Source: Vermiphilus sp. (GTDB taxonomy: Bacteria > Ratteibacteria > UBA8468 > B48-G9 > JAFGKM01). From it: DNA of 10,715 nt. The notes under the pieces were generated by a model, which saw nothing but the letters and a program-made list of their open reading frames with translations, made no database searches and was not told the origin of the DNA. This document shows, piece after piece, positions 1-6,465 of the stretch; within the stretch, counting starts at the first letter, position 1, and each line of letters starts with the position of its first letter. The stretch is from positions 1-10,715 of the forward strand of contig DYKC01000029.1 in assembly GCA_020722825.1 (NCBI GenBank), given 5' to 3'. Made by a program: the position numbers and the translations under genes.

Positions 1-6
1 TCACCG

Positions 7-69
7 ACTCGCCCTCTGTGCTATACGGTGCTCCTTACTCGTCGCACCAGCACCCCATCAAGGGAGAGG
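7..69. repeat. GC-rich bulged palindrome downstream of the phosphofructokinase gene
   Basis: The 81 bases after the phosphofructokinase stop are about 60 percent GC over positions 1-60, well above the surrounding DNA, and no gene is visible in them. Positions 18-22 (GTGCT) pair with 49-53 (AGCAC) and 27-31 (GGTGC) pair with 44-48 (GCACC), leaving a four-base bulge (23-26) and a 12-base loop. An outer imperfect stem, 7-15 with 61-69, matches at 7 of 9 positions. There is no T-run directly after the stem on the minus strand, so it is not a standard intrinsic terminator. It looks like a REP-like or other dispersed palindromic intergenic element, possibly cut by the window edge. The pairing is seen directly; the class is inferred. 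Confidence 0.5.
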
Positions 70-81
70 AAAAAGGTAGAG

Positions 82-1389
82 TTATCGGTACGCTACTGGA
101 GTATAATCCGCACACTTTTTTTCTGCGAATATCTCTTCAAATCTGGCAAATTCAGGAAGTCCGCCCCCGATTAAGGGCATTGCCCAATTAATGAATTCGT
201 CCGTTACATCTATCTTATTTGCGGCAATCCATCTTTCAGGGAACTTTCTCTCTGCGTTTGCAACTGTTTCCAGTTCAATCTTGTCGTAATGTACCTTATA
301 GATGCTTCCGGGCTGTCTGATAATCGTTGACATATAACCGCTCTCCCCTTTCAGAGCTATTTTTGCGGCATATTTTCCGACCTCATACGCTTCCTTAAGA
401 TCAGTTTGGGATATTGTTGCAAACTCCCTTCTCTGTTTTGTGCCGGGCTTCTCGCACCTTGCTATACCTTTGCATTTCAGGCGACTTGCCGAATATCCCT
501 TGCTGTCTTTCCTGTCCAGACCGTTAAGGTAGTTGATAAGTACCTGTTCAACTGACTTCCCGGATGCCCCGAACTGTGCATGTCCGAAATTGTCATACAG
601 GATATCAAGATCACCGATTTCCAGACCCTCGCTTATGGCTACGACGCACCTTCCAAACTCGTCAATCTTTTCATTTACCCTTTCAGTAATAAATTCAAGG
701 TTGTTCTCAGGTCTGTTTTTGTTAAATGCCTCGGGCAGTAGAATTAGAAGCGGCATCTTTCTTTCAGGATCAGCCAGTCTTGCGGATGCCGTGATAAACC
801 CGATTTTTCTTCCCATTGAAGATATGACAAGAACAGGGTCGGTTGTATAACTTGCCTTGTTTTCCTGATCTGCCTCCAGTATGTTGGTTGCGGTATACCT
901 TGCAGCGCTTCCATATCCTGGATTATGGTCACAGACGGCAAAAGTTCCATTATCCTGAAGGTTGCCGCCCACATCATTATCTATTGTTTTCACTATTCCG
1001 ATGGAGATAATATCCATCCCTTTTTCCTTTGCAAACCGGCTTACCTTGTTTGCCGTGTCCATAGAGTCATTGCCCCCGCAGTAGAAGAAATATCCAATAT
1101 TGTGCTTTTTAAAAACTTCAAGAATTCTTTCCATATCTTCTTCGCTTTTTATCTTGTACCTGCAACTTCCCATGACTCCTGCAGAAGGGGTTCTGGAAAG
1201 AAGTTTTATCTGTTGGGGATTCTGGGCAGTGATGTCGTACAATTCTTCTTTCAATACCCCGATGATCCCCATCCTTGCGCCGTAGATTTTGTCAATCCTC
1301 TCCGATTTATTAAGAGTTTCTATAACTCCTCGTATGCTGTTGTTTATGACAGCAGTCGGTCCTCCGCTCTGTGCTATTACCGCATTCAT
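82..1389 (-). CDS. pfp: 6-phosphofructokinase, probably pyrophosphate-dependent
   Basis: This protein of about 435 residues phosphorylates fructose 6-phosphate to fructose 1,6-bisphosphate in the cytoplasm; PPi-linked members work reversibly in glycolysis and gluconeogenesis. Seen in order: the N-terminal phosphate loop AQSGGPTAVIN (residues 7-17), GGNDS (105-109), KTIDND (134-139, with Asp137 as the expected catalytic base), PGYGSAARY (157-165), MGR (192-194) and SEG (253-255). Asp108, where ATP enzymes have Gly, and Lys134 before TIDND are the usual PPi markers. The preceding acidic position is Asn107 rather than Asp; I recall GGND in some PPi-type relatives. The frame stays open to a GTG at 1434, but that codon lies in a hairpin and lacks a ribosome site. 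AGAGGTGG (1399-1406) sits 9 bases before ATG 1389 and only 3 before ATG 1395, so 1389 is preferred. It follows gnd by about 75 bases. Confidence 0.9.
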   Translation of the reverse strand: MNAVIAQSGGPTAVINNSIRGVIETLNKSERIDKIYGARMGIIGVLKEELYDITAQNPQQIKLLSRTPSAGVMGSCRYKIKSEEDMERILEVFKKHNIGYFFYCGGNDSMDTANKVSRFAKEKGMDIISIGIVKTIDNDVGGNLQDNGTFAVCDHNPGYGSAARYTATNILEADQENKASYTTDPVLVISSMGRKIGFITASARLADPERKMPLLILLPEAFNKNRPENNLEFITERVNEKIDEFGRCVVAISEGLEIGDLDILYDNFGHAQFGASGKSVEQVLINYLNGLDRKDSKGYSASRLKCKGIARCEKPGTKQRREFATISQTDLKEAYEVGKYAAKIALKGESGYMSTIIRQPGSIYKVHYDKIELETVANAERKFPERWIAANKIDVTDEFINWAMPLIGGGLPEFARFEEIFAEKKCADYTPVAYR

Positions 1390-1425
1390 TCTCATAATCC
1401 ACCTCTTACTATCATCCCCTCCTGT

Positions 1426-1450
1426 TTCCTCCACTCTCAGGTGGGAGGAA
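1426..1450 (-). other. Intercistronic hairpin between gnd and pfp
   Basis: Positions 1426-1434 (TTCCTCCAC) and 1441-1450 (GTGGGAGGAA) form a nine-pair stem with a one-base bulge and a six-base loop. On the transcribed strand it lies 14 bases after the gnd stop codon. It is not followed by a T-run, so it is more likely an RNA stem that protects or separates the gnd and pfp messages than a terminator. It also covers the GTG at 1434, which argues against that codon as the pfp start. The function is inferred. Confidence 0.4.
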
Positions 1451-1464
1451 TAGAGTGAGGGAAT

Positions 1465-2955
1465 TTACCTGGTTATCTCCTTCTCTGGTCTTCCGTCAAC
1501 CATCCACTCAATATGGAATTCTCTTATCTTACCTTCAGGGTCTTTCACTATCTCTGGCTGCCCTTCTCCACCAATTTTAAAATATCCATGTGCCCCAAAA
1601 TAGTCTCTCTGGAATGCAGCAACCTGTGCGGAAACCATTACAGGACAAGCAATCTGAAGTATGTAGTCGTAGGAAGACGCCATTCCGAGAACCGGTACAC
1701 CTGACCGGTGTGCAATATCAATAAACTTAGCCAGTTTCCACAGGTTTTCATTTACAAATCCGGAAAATTTTGGAGATGCAAGCAGATTGGGAAGTTCAGG
1801 ATTTTCTTCGTATGCCTTTGTTATCTCATCAAGGAACTGTGCCCGTATAATACATCCTCCACGCCATATCTTTGCTATCTGGCCGAGTTTGAGGTCAAAC
1901 CCGTATTTTTTTGATGCCGCCTGCAGTAATGCAAATCCCTGGGCATAGGAAGATATCTTGGCTATGTAGAGAGCATCGTGGGCGATATCCATCAGTTTCT
2001 TTTTACTCTCTCTGAGTTTTTTCCCTTCAGGCGTTTTTAGTATTTTCGCCATCTGAAGGCGCAGGTCTTTATCCTGAGACATCTCCCTTGAAAAGACGGC
2101 TGCCGCTATTGTGGGAATTGGAACAAGAAGTTCCATGGCACTCTGTACCGTCCATGTACCGGTACCTTTCATTCTCGTTATATCTGCTACCACATCCACA
2201 AGGTATCCTTCCCCTTCTTTCTTTTTTTCTTTCATACTGTCTGCAGTTATCTCAATCAGATAAGAACGTAGTATATCATTACCTCCGTTCCACTGTTCCA
2301 TAGTACTGGCTATCTCTTCTGCATTCATTCCTGTTTTCTTCAAAACCCATACACACTCTCCTATTAACTGCATATCTCCGTATTCAATACCATTGTGTGT
2401 GGTTTTTACAAAGTGCCCTGCCCCGTTCGGACCTATGTATGTAACGCAGGGCTCTCCATCTTGTGCTTTTGCGGAAATATCTGAAAATATCTTTTCAACA
2501 AGTTTGTATGCCTCGGGTTGTCCACCAGGCATAATTGCCGGTCCTTTGAGTGCTCCTTCTTCTCCTCCCGAAACGCCGGTGCCTATAAAGAAAATGCCTT
2601 TTTCTGTAAGTTCGGAATTTCTTCTTATCGTATCTTTGAAGAAAGAATTCCCACCGTCTATTATGAGGTCACCTCTGTCAAGAAGAGGAACCAGTTTTTC
2701 TATGAATCCGTCAACAGGAGCCCCTTCCTTTACCATCAGCATTATCTTTCTTGGAGACTTCAGAGATTTTACGAAGTTCTGAAGTTCGTAACAAGGAATA
2801 AAGTTTTTACCTTTCGCCGGACCCTCTGCGAAATTCCTTGTTTTTGATTCTGTCCTGTTGAATACCGCAACTGTGTATCCTCTGCTTTCAATATTCAGTG
2901 CAAGGCTTCTTCCCATAACCTCCATTCCAATCATTCCAATGTCTGCCTTATCCAT
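1465..2955 (-). CDS. gnd: 6-phosphogluconate dehydrogenase, decarboxylating
   Basis: Oxidises and decarboxylates 6-phosphogluconate to ribulose 5-phosphate, making NADPH in the oxidative pentose phosphate pathway. The 496 residues can be followed against the E. coli enzyme over nearly the whole length. Visible landmarks are the N-terminal dinucleotide turn GMEVMG (10-15), FNRT (32-35, the NADP-type arginine Arg34), IIDGGNS (98-104), GTGVSGGEEGA (125-135), IMPGG (141-145), the catalytic block HFVKTTHNGIEYGDMQLI (181-198, Lys184, His187, Asn188 and Glu191), KGTGTW (263-268), the helical dimer domain with IIRAQFL (369-375) and QRDYFGAH (449-456). An oddity is Glu12, where the E. coli enzyme has a small Ala in the nucleotide turn. 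A strong AGGAGGT site lies 7 bases before the ATG. The gene stands 194 bases after the SDR gene behind a repeated leader and precedes pfp. Confidence 0.97.
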   Translation of the reverse strand: MDKADIGMIGMEVMGRSLALNIESRGYTVAVFNRTESKTRNFAEGPAKGKNFIPCYELQNFVKSLKSPRKIMLMVKEGAPVDGFIEKLVPLLDRGDLIIDGGNSFFKDTIRRNSELTEKGIFFIGTGVSGGEEGALKGPAIMPGGQPEAYKLVEKIFSDISAKAQDGEPCVTYIGPNGAGHFVKTTHNGIEYGDMQLIGECVWVLKKTGMNAEEIASTMEQWNGGNDILRSYLIEITADSMKEKKKEGEGYLVDVVADITRMKGTGTWTVQSAMELLVPIPTIAAAVFSREMSQDKDLRLQMAKILKTPEGKKLRESKKKLMDIAHDALYIAKISSYAQGFALLQAASKKYGFDLKLGQIAKIWRGGCIIRAQFLDEITKAYEENPELPNLLASPKFSGFVNENLWKLAKFIDIAHRSGVPVLGMASSYDYILQIACPVMVSAQVAAFQRDYFGAHGYFKIGGEGQPEIVKDPEGKIREFHIEWMVDGRPEKEITR

Positions 2956-2979
2956 TTTCGTTACCTCCTTTATTCATCG

Positions 2980-3022
2980 CTCTTAAAAGCTGGGATTAGG
3001 GATTCGGAAAAACTTTTCTCTT
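2980..3022. repeat. Repeated 43-base leader block, copy 1 (upstream of gnd)
   Basis: This block matches 3997-4039 at 38 of 43 positions in the same orientation, including an uninterrupted shared word TTAGGGATTCGGAAAAACT. On the coding (minus) strand it ends 24 bases before the gnd ATG, just upstream of the AGGAGGT ribosome site. This copy also supplies one arm of the hairpin at 2992-3050. The identity is seen directly; whether it is a dispersed repeat or a shared regulatory leader is unresolved. Confidence 0.7.
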
Positions 3023-3050
3023 CTTTTGTCTTTCCCGAACCTCCAATCCC
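2992..3050. repeat. Large imperfect hairpin with direct repeats upstream of gnd
   Basis: Arm 2992-3012 and arm 3030-3050 are inverted copies matching at 16 of 21 positions around a 17-base pyrimidine-rich spacer. The 10-base word CCCGAACCTC occurs at 3034-3043 and again at 3055-3064. The element occupies the middle of the 194-base gap between the SDR gene and gnd. The rest of that gap holds an AT-rich stretch (around 3080-3100) without a convincing promoter. The lack of a T-run argues against a terminator. It could be a miniature dispersed repeat or a leader RNA structure. Confidence 0.5.
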
Positions 3051-3149
3051 GAGTCCCGAACCTCTGTCTCTATATGTGAGGATTTTATAATTTTATTTTT
3101 CAGTCTGCTTCTCCTCTCCGCCTTCACGGTAATGGGCGATGTTTTTTAA

Positions 3150-3977
3150 TTATACTCCTGAGAAAGCGCTAAAACCCCCGTCAATAGGGATAACAGTACC
3201 GGTTACAAACAATGATGCGTTTGAAGCGAGATAAATACAGATGCCTGATAAATCTGTCTTTTCTCCGAACCTTCCCATAGGGGTATGATTTATTATTGTT
3301 TTTCCCCTGGGCGTCAGGTTTTCTTTATCATCAAGGAGCAGATATCTGTTCTGGGTTGTTAGAAAAAACCCGGGTGCTATTGCATTGACCCGTATTTTTT
3401 TGTTATATTCCTGTGCGAGGTGAACGGCAAGCCATTGCGTGAAGTTACTTACTGCGGCTTTTGCTGCCGAATATCCGGGTATCCTCGTCAGCGGTCTGAA
3501 TGCGTTCATTGATGAAATGTTTATAATGGAACCTCCTTCAGGATTTTTTATCATCTCCTTGCCAAATACTTGGGAAGGCAGTATAGCGCCGCCAAAAAGG
3601 TTAAGTGCAATTACCCTTTCCAGTCCCGAAATGGGAAGGTCAAAAAAAGACAGGTCTTCGGAAGTGGTGGCTTCTTTTATATTCCCGCCTGCTGCATTCA
3701 CAAGAATATCAACCTTACCATGCTCCTTTATTATACGTTTTGCTGTTTCTTCAATGGCTTCCCTTTTCAAAACGTCTATGAAAAATCCATCTGCCTTAAG
3801 TCCTTCCTTTTTAAATTTTTCGGCTATCTCTTTGGCGTTCTTTATGTCACATATGACCAGCATTTCTGCACCTGCTTTTCCCATTGCCCTTGCTATCTCA
3901 GAACCCAGTATACCTCCTCCTCCTGTAATTACTGCTATTTTCCCTTTCAAAGAAAACAATCTGTTCAGATATTCCAT
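3150..3977 (-). CDS. SDR-family oxidoreductase, D-mannonate oxidoreductase (UxuB/YjmF) type
   Basis: A classical-length (275 aa) short-chain dehydrogenase of the cytoplasm. Seen: a Rossmann turn TGGGGILG (18-25), Asp44 at the end of the second strand (expected to favour NAD(H)), NAAGG (94-98), Asn126, and the catalytic set Ser155 or Ser156, Tyr169 and Lys173. The C-terminal half has PGFF (202-205), TTQNR (207-211), HTPMGRFG (231-238), FVTG (257-260) and a closing IDGGFSAFSGV (265-275). From family knowledge this tail is typical of SDRs annotated as D-mannonate oxidoreductase, which interconvert D-fructuronate and D-mannonate. The exact substrate cannot be read from sequence, and other sugar-acid or polyol reductases are possible. 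AAAGGAG lies 4 bases before the ATG. It sits between the iolB-like gene and gnd, in keeping with a sugar-acid role. Confidence 0.85.
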   Translation of the reverse strand: MEYLNRLFSLKGKIAVITGGGGILGSEIARAMGKAGAEMLVICDIKNAKEIAEKFKKEGLKADGFFIDVLKREAIEETAKRIIKEHGKVDILVNAAGGNIKEATTSEDLSFFDLPISGLERVIALNLFGGAILPSQVFGKEMIKNPEGGSIINISSMNAFRPLTRIPGYSAAKAAVSNFTQWLAVHLAQEYNKKIRVNAIAPGFFLTTQNRYLLLDDKENLTPRGKTIINHTPMGRFGEKTDLSGICIYLASNASLFVTGTVIPIDGGFSAFSGV

Positions 3978-3996
3978 TTTTCTCCTTTACCTCTCA

Positions 3997-4039
3997 CTCT
4001 TAAAAGACGGGTTTAGGGATTCGGAAAAACTCTTCCCTT
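3997..4039. repeat. Repeated 43-base leader block, copy 2 (upstream of the SDR gene)
   Basis: Second copy of the block at 2980-3022, differing at 5 positions. On the coding strand it ends 19 bases before the SDR start codon, again directly before the ribosome site. Unlike copy 1 it lacks the matching second hairpin arm. The rest of the 135-base gap to the iolB-like stop shows only a small AT palindrome (4040-4057) and no convincing promoter or terminator. Confidence 0.7.
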
Positions 4040-4112
4040 GATTTTGTTTTTAAAATCTTCTCCCCTCAAAAAACTGGAAAGTCCTCAATTTGTAATGGGG
4101 CAAGACTTCATC

Positions 4113-4895
4113 TTAGGTTTTGCCGTTTAATCTATAATCAGGATGAACGTAAGAAATCCACTTTCTTGTTTCCCCCGCGAGAGCCCACAGATAGTAAATG
4201 CGGTGCTTAGGGGCAACGGATACCGGATGGTATCCTTTTGGTATCGTCAGCACCTCATCATTTTTTATAAGAAAGATATTATCTTCATCCTGATTAAAAA
4301 CTCTTACTGTTCCAAAGCCTGTTCTAGGGGTTATCTTAAAGAAATAAAGTTCTTCAAATGCGGTTTCTTCAGGAGGATTGTTAGTATCGTGTTTATGCGG
4401 TGGATAGCTTGCCCAGTTGCCAGGGTCAGTTATAACCTCACCAACTATAAGTCTTTCTGCAGGGAAATCTTCGGAAATTATTTCGGCAACGTTCCTCATA
4501 TAGTTGTCTTCCCCTTCTCTTTTGAAATGCACGCTCTTTGTTTCTATAAATCGTGGTTTCCCACTTCCTTTTGCCTTGCAACTTACAATGCATATCTCGC
4601 TATTTTCTGAAAATTCAACGGAATAATTTAAATAAGGTGGCAGGTAAACGGCTGAAGGTGGTTCATCAAAAACGTTTTTTCTTTGCATCTCGCCCATCAG
4701 GTTGCCTTCAAGAAAAAATTTTATACTACCCTCGGTTATTATAAAGGCGGTTTCTTCACCGTTGGTATTACCTGCAAACCTTTCCCCTGCAGAATTTTTT
4801 ATAAACGCGAAATTGAGTTTGTTAAGGTCTGAGTTTTCCGGTGTTATTATCTTTTGATACCCCTGAATGCCGTTTACCTTATATCTTTTTGCCAT
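4113..4895 (-). CDS. iolB: 5-deoxy-glucuronate isomerase-like protein (IolB family, bicupin)
   Basis: IolB isomerises 5-deoxy-D-glucuronate to 5-dehydro-2-deoxy-D-gluconate in myo-inositol breakdown and belongs to the KduI/IolB cupin family. The 260-residue product has the usual length. Seen: a first cupin half with GEETAFIITEG (46-56), FKREGEDNYMRNV (124-136), then the IolB signature GNWASYPPHKHD (159-170), EELYFFKI (181-188), GFGTVRVF (193-200) and IPKGYHPV (218-225). His167, His169, Glu181 or Glu182 and His223 are the likely metal ligands. The frame is open to 4934, but that lies upstream of the promoter's -10 box; GGAGG at 4904-4908 is 8 bases before ATG 4895. No other inositol gene is in the window; the next gene is a mannonate oxidoreductase-type SDR, so the true substrate may be another uronate. 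Family assignment is firm, substrate is not. Confidence 0.88.
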   Translation of the reverse strand: MAKRYKVNGIQGYQKIITPENSDLNKLNFAFIKNSAGERFAGNTNGEETAFIITEGSIKFFLEGNLMGEMQRKNVFDEPPSAVYLPPYLNYSVEFSENSEICIVSCKAKGSGKPRFIETKSVHFKREGEDNYMRNVAEIISEDFPAERLIVGEVITDPGNWASYPPHKHDTNNPPEETAFEELYFFKITPRTGFGTVRVFNQDEDNIFLIKNDEVLTIPKGYHPVSVAPKHRIYYLWALAGETRKWISYVHPDYRLNGKT

Positions 4896-4903
4896 GGTTG
4901 TTT

Positions 4904-4908
4904 CCTCC
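4904..4908 (-). promoter_or_regulatory. Ribosome binding site that fixes the iolB-like start
   Basis: GGAGG on the minus strand, 8 bases before ATG 4895. It decides against the in-frame upstream codon at 4934, which has no such site and lies upstream of the -10 box. Confidence 0.8.
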
Positions 4909-4925
4909 AAAAAACAGTTCTCAAC

Positions 4926-4954
4926 AATATACACTCTAAAATCAGTTTCGTCAA
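4926..4954 (-). promoter_or_regulatory. Near-consensus sigma-70 promoter for the iolB-like gene
   Basis: On the minus strand TTGACG (4949-4954) and TATATT (4926-4931) are separated by exactly 17 bases, each box one or two bases from consensus. Transcription would start near 4919, giving a leader of about 24 bases that contains the GGAGG site. The -35 box begins one base after the rng stop codon. It indicates that the carbohydrate genes have their own transcription unit, although read-through from rng is possible because no terminator intervenes. Confidence 0.75.
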
Positions 4955-4955
4955 G

Positions 4956-6464
4956 TTAAATTACCTCCTTTTTTTCAAACTCTGATATAGAGGAAAAGAG
5001 AGAATTTCTGCGTTCGGACGGATTAAACCTGTAGTTTTCAAGTTCAAGCGTTGAATTTTGATGCAAGGATATCCTTTTCTTTTTGAGGAGGTCATAAAGC
5101 GTCGGTTCATTAAGAATAAAGTTGTAAAGTTCCGATGACACTTCCACAGCAGTTTTTTTCCCAGGATTTTTGGAAAGATAGGAAAACAGTTCATTCCTGA
5201 ATTTCAGGGCGGCAAAATGAGCATTTTTTACGTAGCCTGTGCCTTTGCACTTTTCACACCTGTCTAAAAGGATATCCGAAAGTTTAAAGTCCGTTTTTTC
5301 CCTGCTCATTTCAACAATTCCAAGTTCGGATATGGAAAGAATCTTTGTTTCAGCCTTGTCTATTTCAAGGTTATCATTCAGTATTTTGAAGACCTTTCTT
5401 CTCTCCCTCTGATGTTTCATATCTATAAAGTCAACAACTATCAGTCCTGATAGATTTCTCACCCGTATCTGCCTCGGAATTTCTTCCGCTGCCTCAATGT
5501 TTGTATTTAAAATCGTTGCGCTCAGGTTGTTTTTTTCGCTGCTGCCGGTGTTTACGTCAATTGCATTGAGGGTTTCACCTTCTTCAATTATTAGATAACC
5601 TCCGGAAGGAAGAGAGACCCTATCTGATAGGAACCTTTCAATCTCTCGTTCTATGCCATATTTTATAAATAGCGGATATTCTTTTTCCTTATGTAATAAA
5701 ACCTTGCTGTGCATTTCCGGAACAAATAGGTTGACGTATTTTTTAACCTCTTTGAATATTATTTCGTCATTCACAATAATTTCTTTAAAATCAGCGGTTA
5801 CATAGTCCCTTACAACATTTTTAAAGATGGGCAGTTCATTCCAGAGAACTGCTGGAGTTTTTTTTGCCCGGGAGTAACGACGGATTCTACTCCATGTATT
5901 AAGCAGTATCTTTAATTCTCTTGCGATGTAACGTTCGCTTTTACCTTCCGCCGCAGTTCGTATTATAAAACCCGTATTATCAAAAATCCTTTTTTTGACA
6001 ATATTCAGCAGGCGTTCTCTTTCAGCCCTGTCGGTTATTTTTTTTGAAAGTGTTGCGAGGGATGAATCTGGAATCAGAATGATGAACCTGCCGGGGATTG
6101 AGATCTTGGTTGTAAGTTTCATGCCTTTATCACCTGTCCCGGGTTTTGAAATCTGAACGATTATTTCATCACCTACCTTATAAGGTTTTTTAGATTGTTC
6201 AGTTGCTTCATCAGAAGGTTCAGTTACATGATACAAGGGTTCTTCTTTTGCAAAGGGCAGAAAGCCGTTTCTTGATTCGCCTATATTTACAAATGCTGCA
6301 TTCAGTCCTGAAATAACCCGTTCAATCTGTCCCTTATAGATGTTTCCAACACCTGTATGTAAATCCGGGCGGGTGATAAACAAATACTCCACGCGGTTGT
6401 CCGCCATAATTACCACGCGTGTCAAAAATTGTTCGTTACTTATCAGCATTCTGTAGGTTTTCAT
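4956..6464 (-). CDS. rng: Ribonuclease G/E family endoribonuclease
   Basis: Single-strand-specific endoribonuclease for rRNA maturation and mRNA decay. At 502 residues it matches the RNase G-sized catalytic core and lacks the long C-terminal scaffold of RNase E. Seen: an S1-type RNA-binding region with GNIYKGQIERV (40-50) and GFLPF (67-71), an RNase H-like and 5'-sensor region, then the catalytic DNase I-like part with AIDVNTG (301-307, Asp303) and VVDFIDM (343-349, Asp345), both magnesium ligands in the family. The zinc-link CEKC (403-406) is followed by KGTG, the family dimer motif CPxC with Pro replaced by Glu. Tail residues 430-502 are small-domain sequence. AGGAG is 7 bases before the ATG. 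It starts one base after the DUF2344 stop, a linkage seen in many bacteria and suggesting translational coupling. Confidence 0.95.
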   Translation of the reverse strand: MKTYRMLISNEQFLTRVVIMADNRVEYLFITRPDLHTGVGNIYKGQIERVISGLNAAFVNIGESRNGFLPFAKEEPLYHVTEPSDEATEQSKKPYKVGDEIIVQISKPGTGDKGMKLTTKISIPGRFIILIPDSSLATLSKKITDRAERERLLNIVKKRIFDNTGFIIRTAAEGKSERYIARELKILLNTWSRIRRYSRAKKTPAVLWNELPIFKNVVRDYVTADFKEIIVNDEIIFKEVKKYVNLFVPEMHSKVLLHKEKEYPLFIKYGIEREIERFLSDRVSLPSGGYLIIEEGETLNAIDVNTGSSEKNNLSATILNTNIEAAEEIPRQIRVRNLSGLIVVDFIDMKHQRERRKVFKILNDNLEIDKAETKILSISELGIVEMSREKTDFKLSDILLDRCEKCKGTGYVKNAHFAALKFRNELFSYLSKNPGKKTAVEVSSELYNFILNEPTLYDLLKKKRISLHQNSTLELENYRFNPSERRNSLFSSISEFEKKEVI

Positions 6465-6465
6465 T

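Noticed and set aside
925..1458. Plus-strand open frame of 177 codons opposite the phosphofructokinase gene
   Set aside because: It is antisense to a well-conserved gene, has a Cys- and Tyr-rich composition typical of shadow frames, and shows no family motif.
3080..3100. TATAAAAT-like -10 box in the SDR-gnd gap
   Set aside because: No acceptable -35 box lies 16-18 bases upstream on the minus strand; AT-rich sequence alone is not enough.
3439..4041. Plus-strand open frame of 200 codons opposite the SDR gene
   Set aside because: Fully antisense to a gene with an intact catalytic set; composition (Ser, Phe, Pro, Ile rich) is that of a complement frame.
4040..4057. AT palindrome (six-base arms, six-base loop) upstream of the SDR gene, considered as a terminator
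   Set aside because: The stem is entirely A-T apart from one G-C pair and is not followed by a T-run; too weak to terminate.
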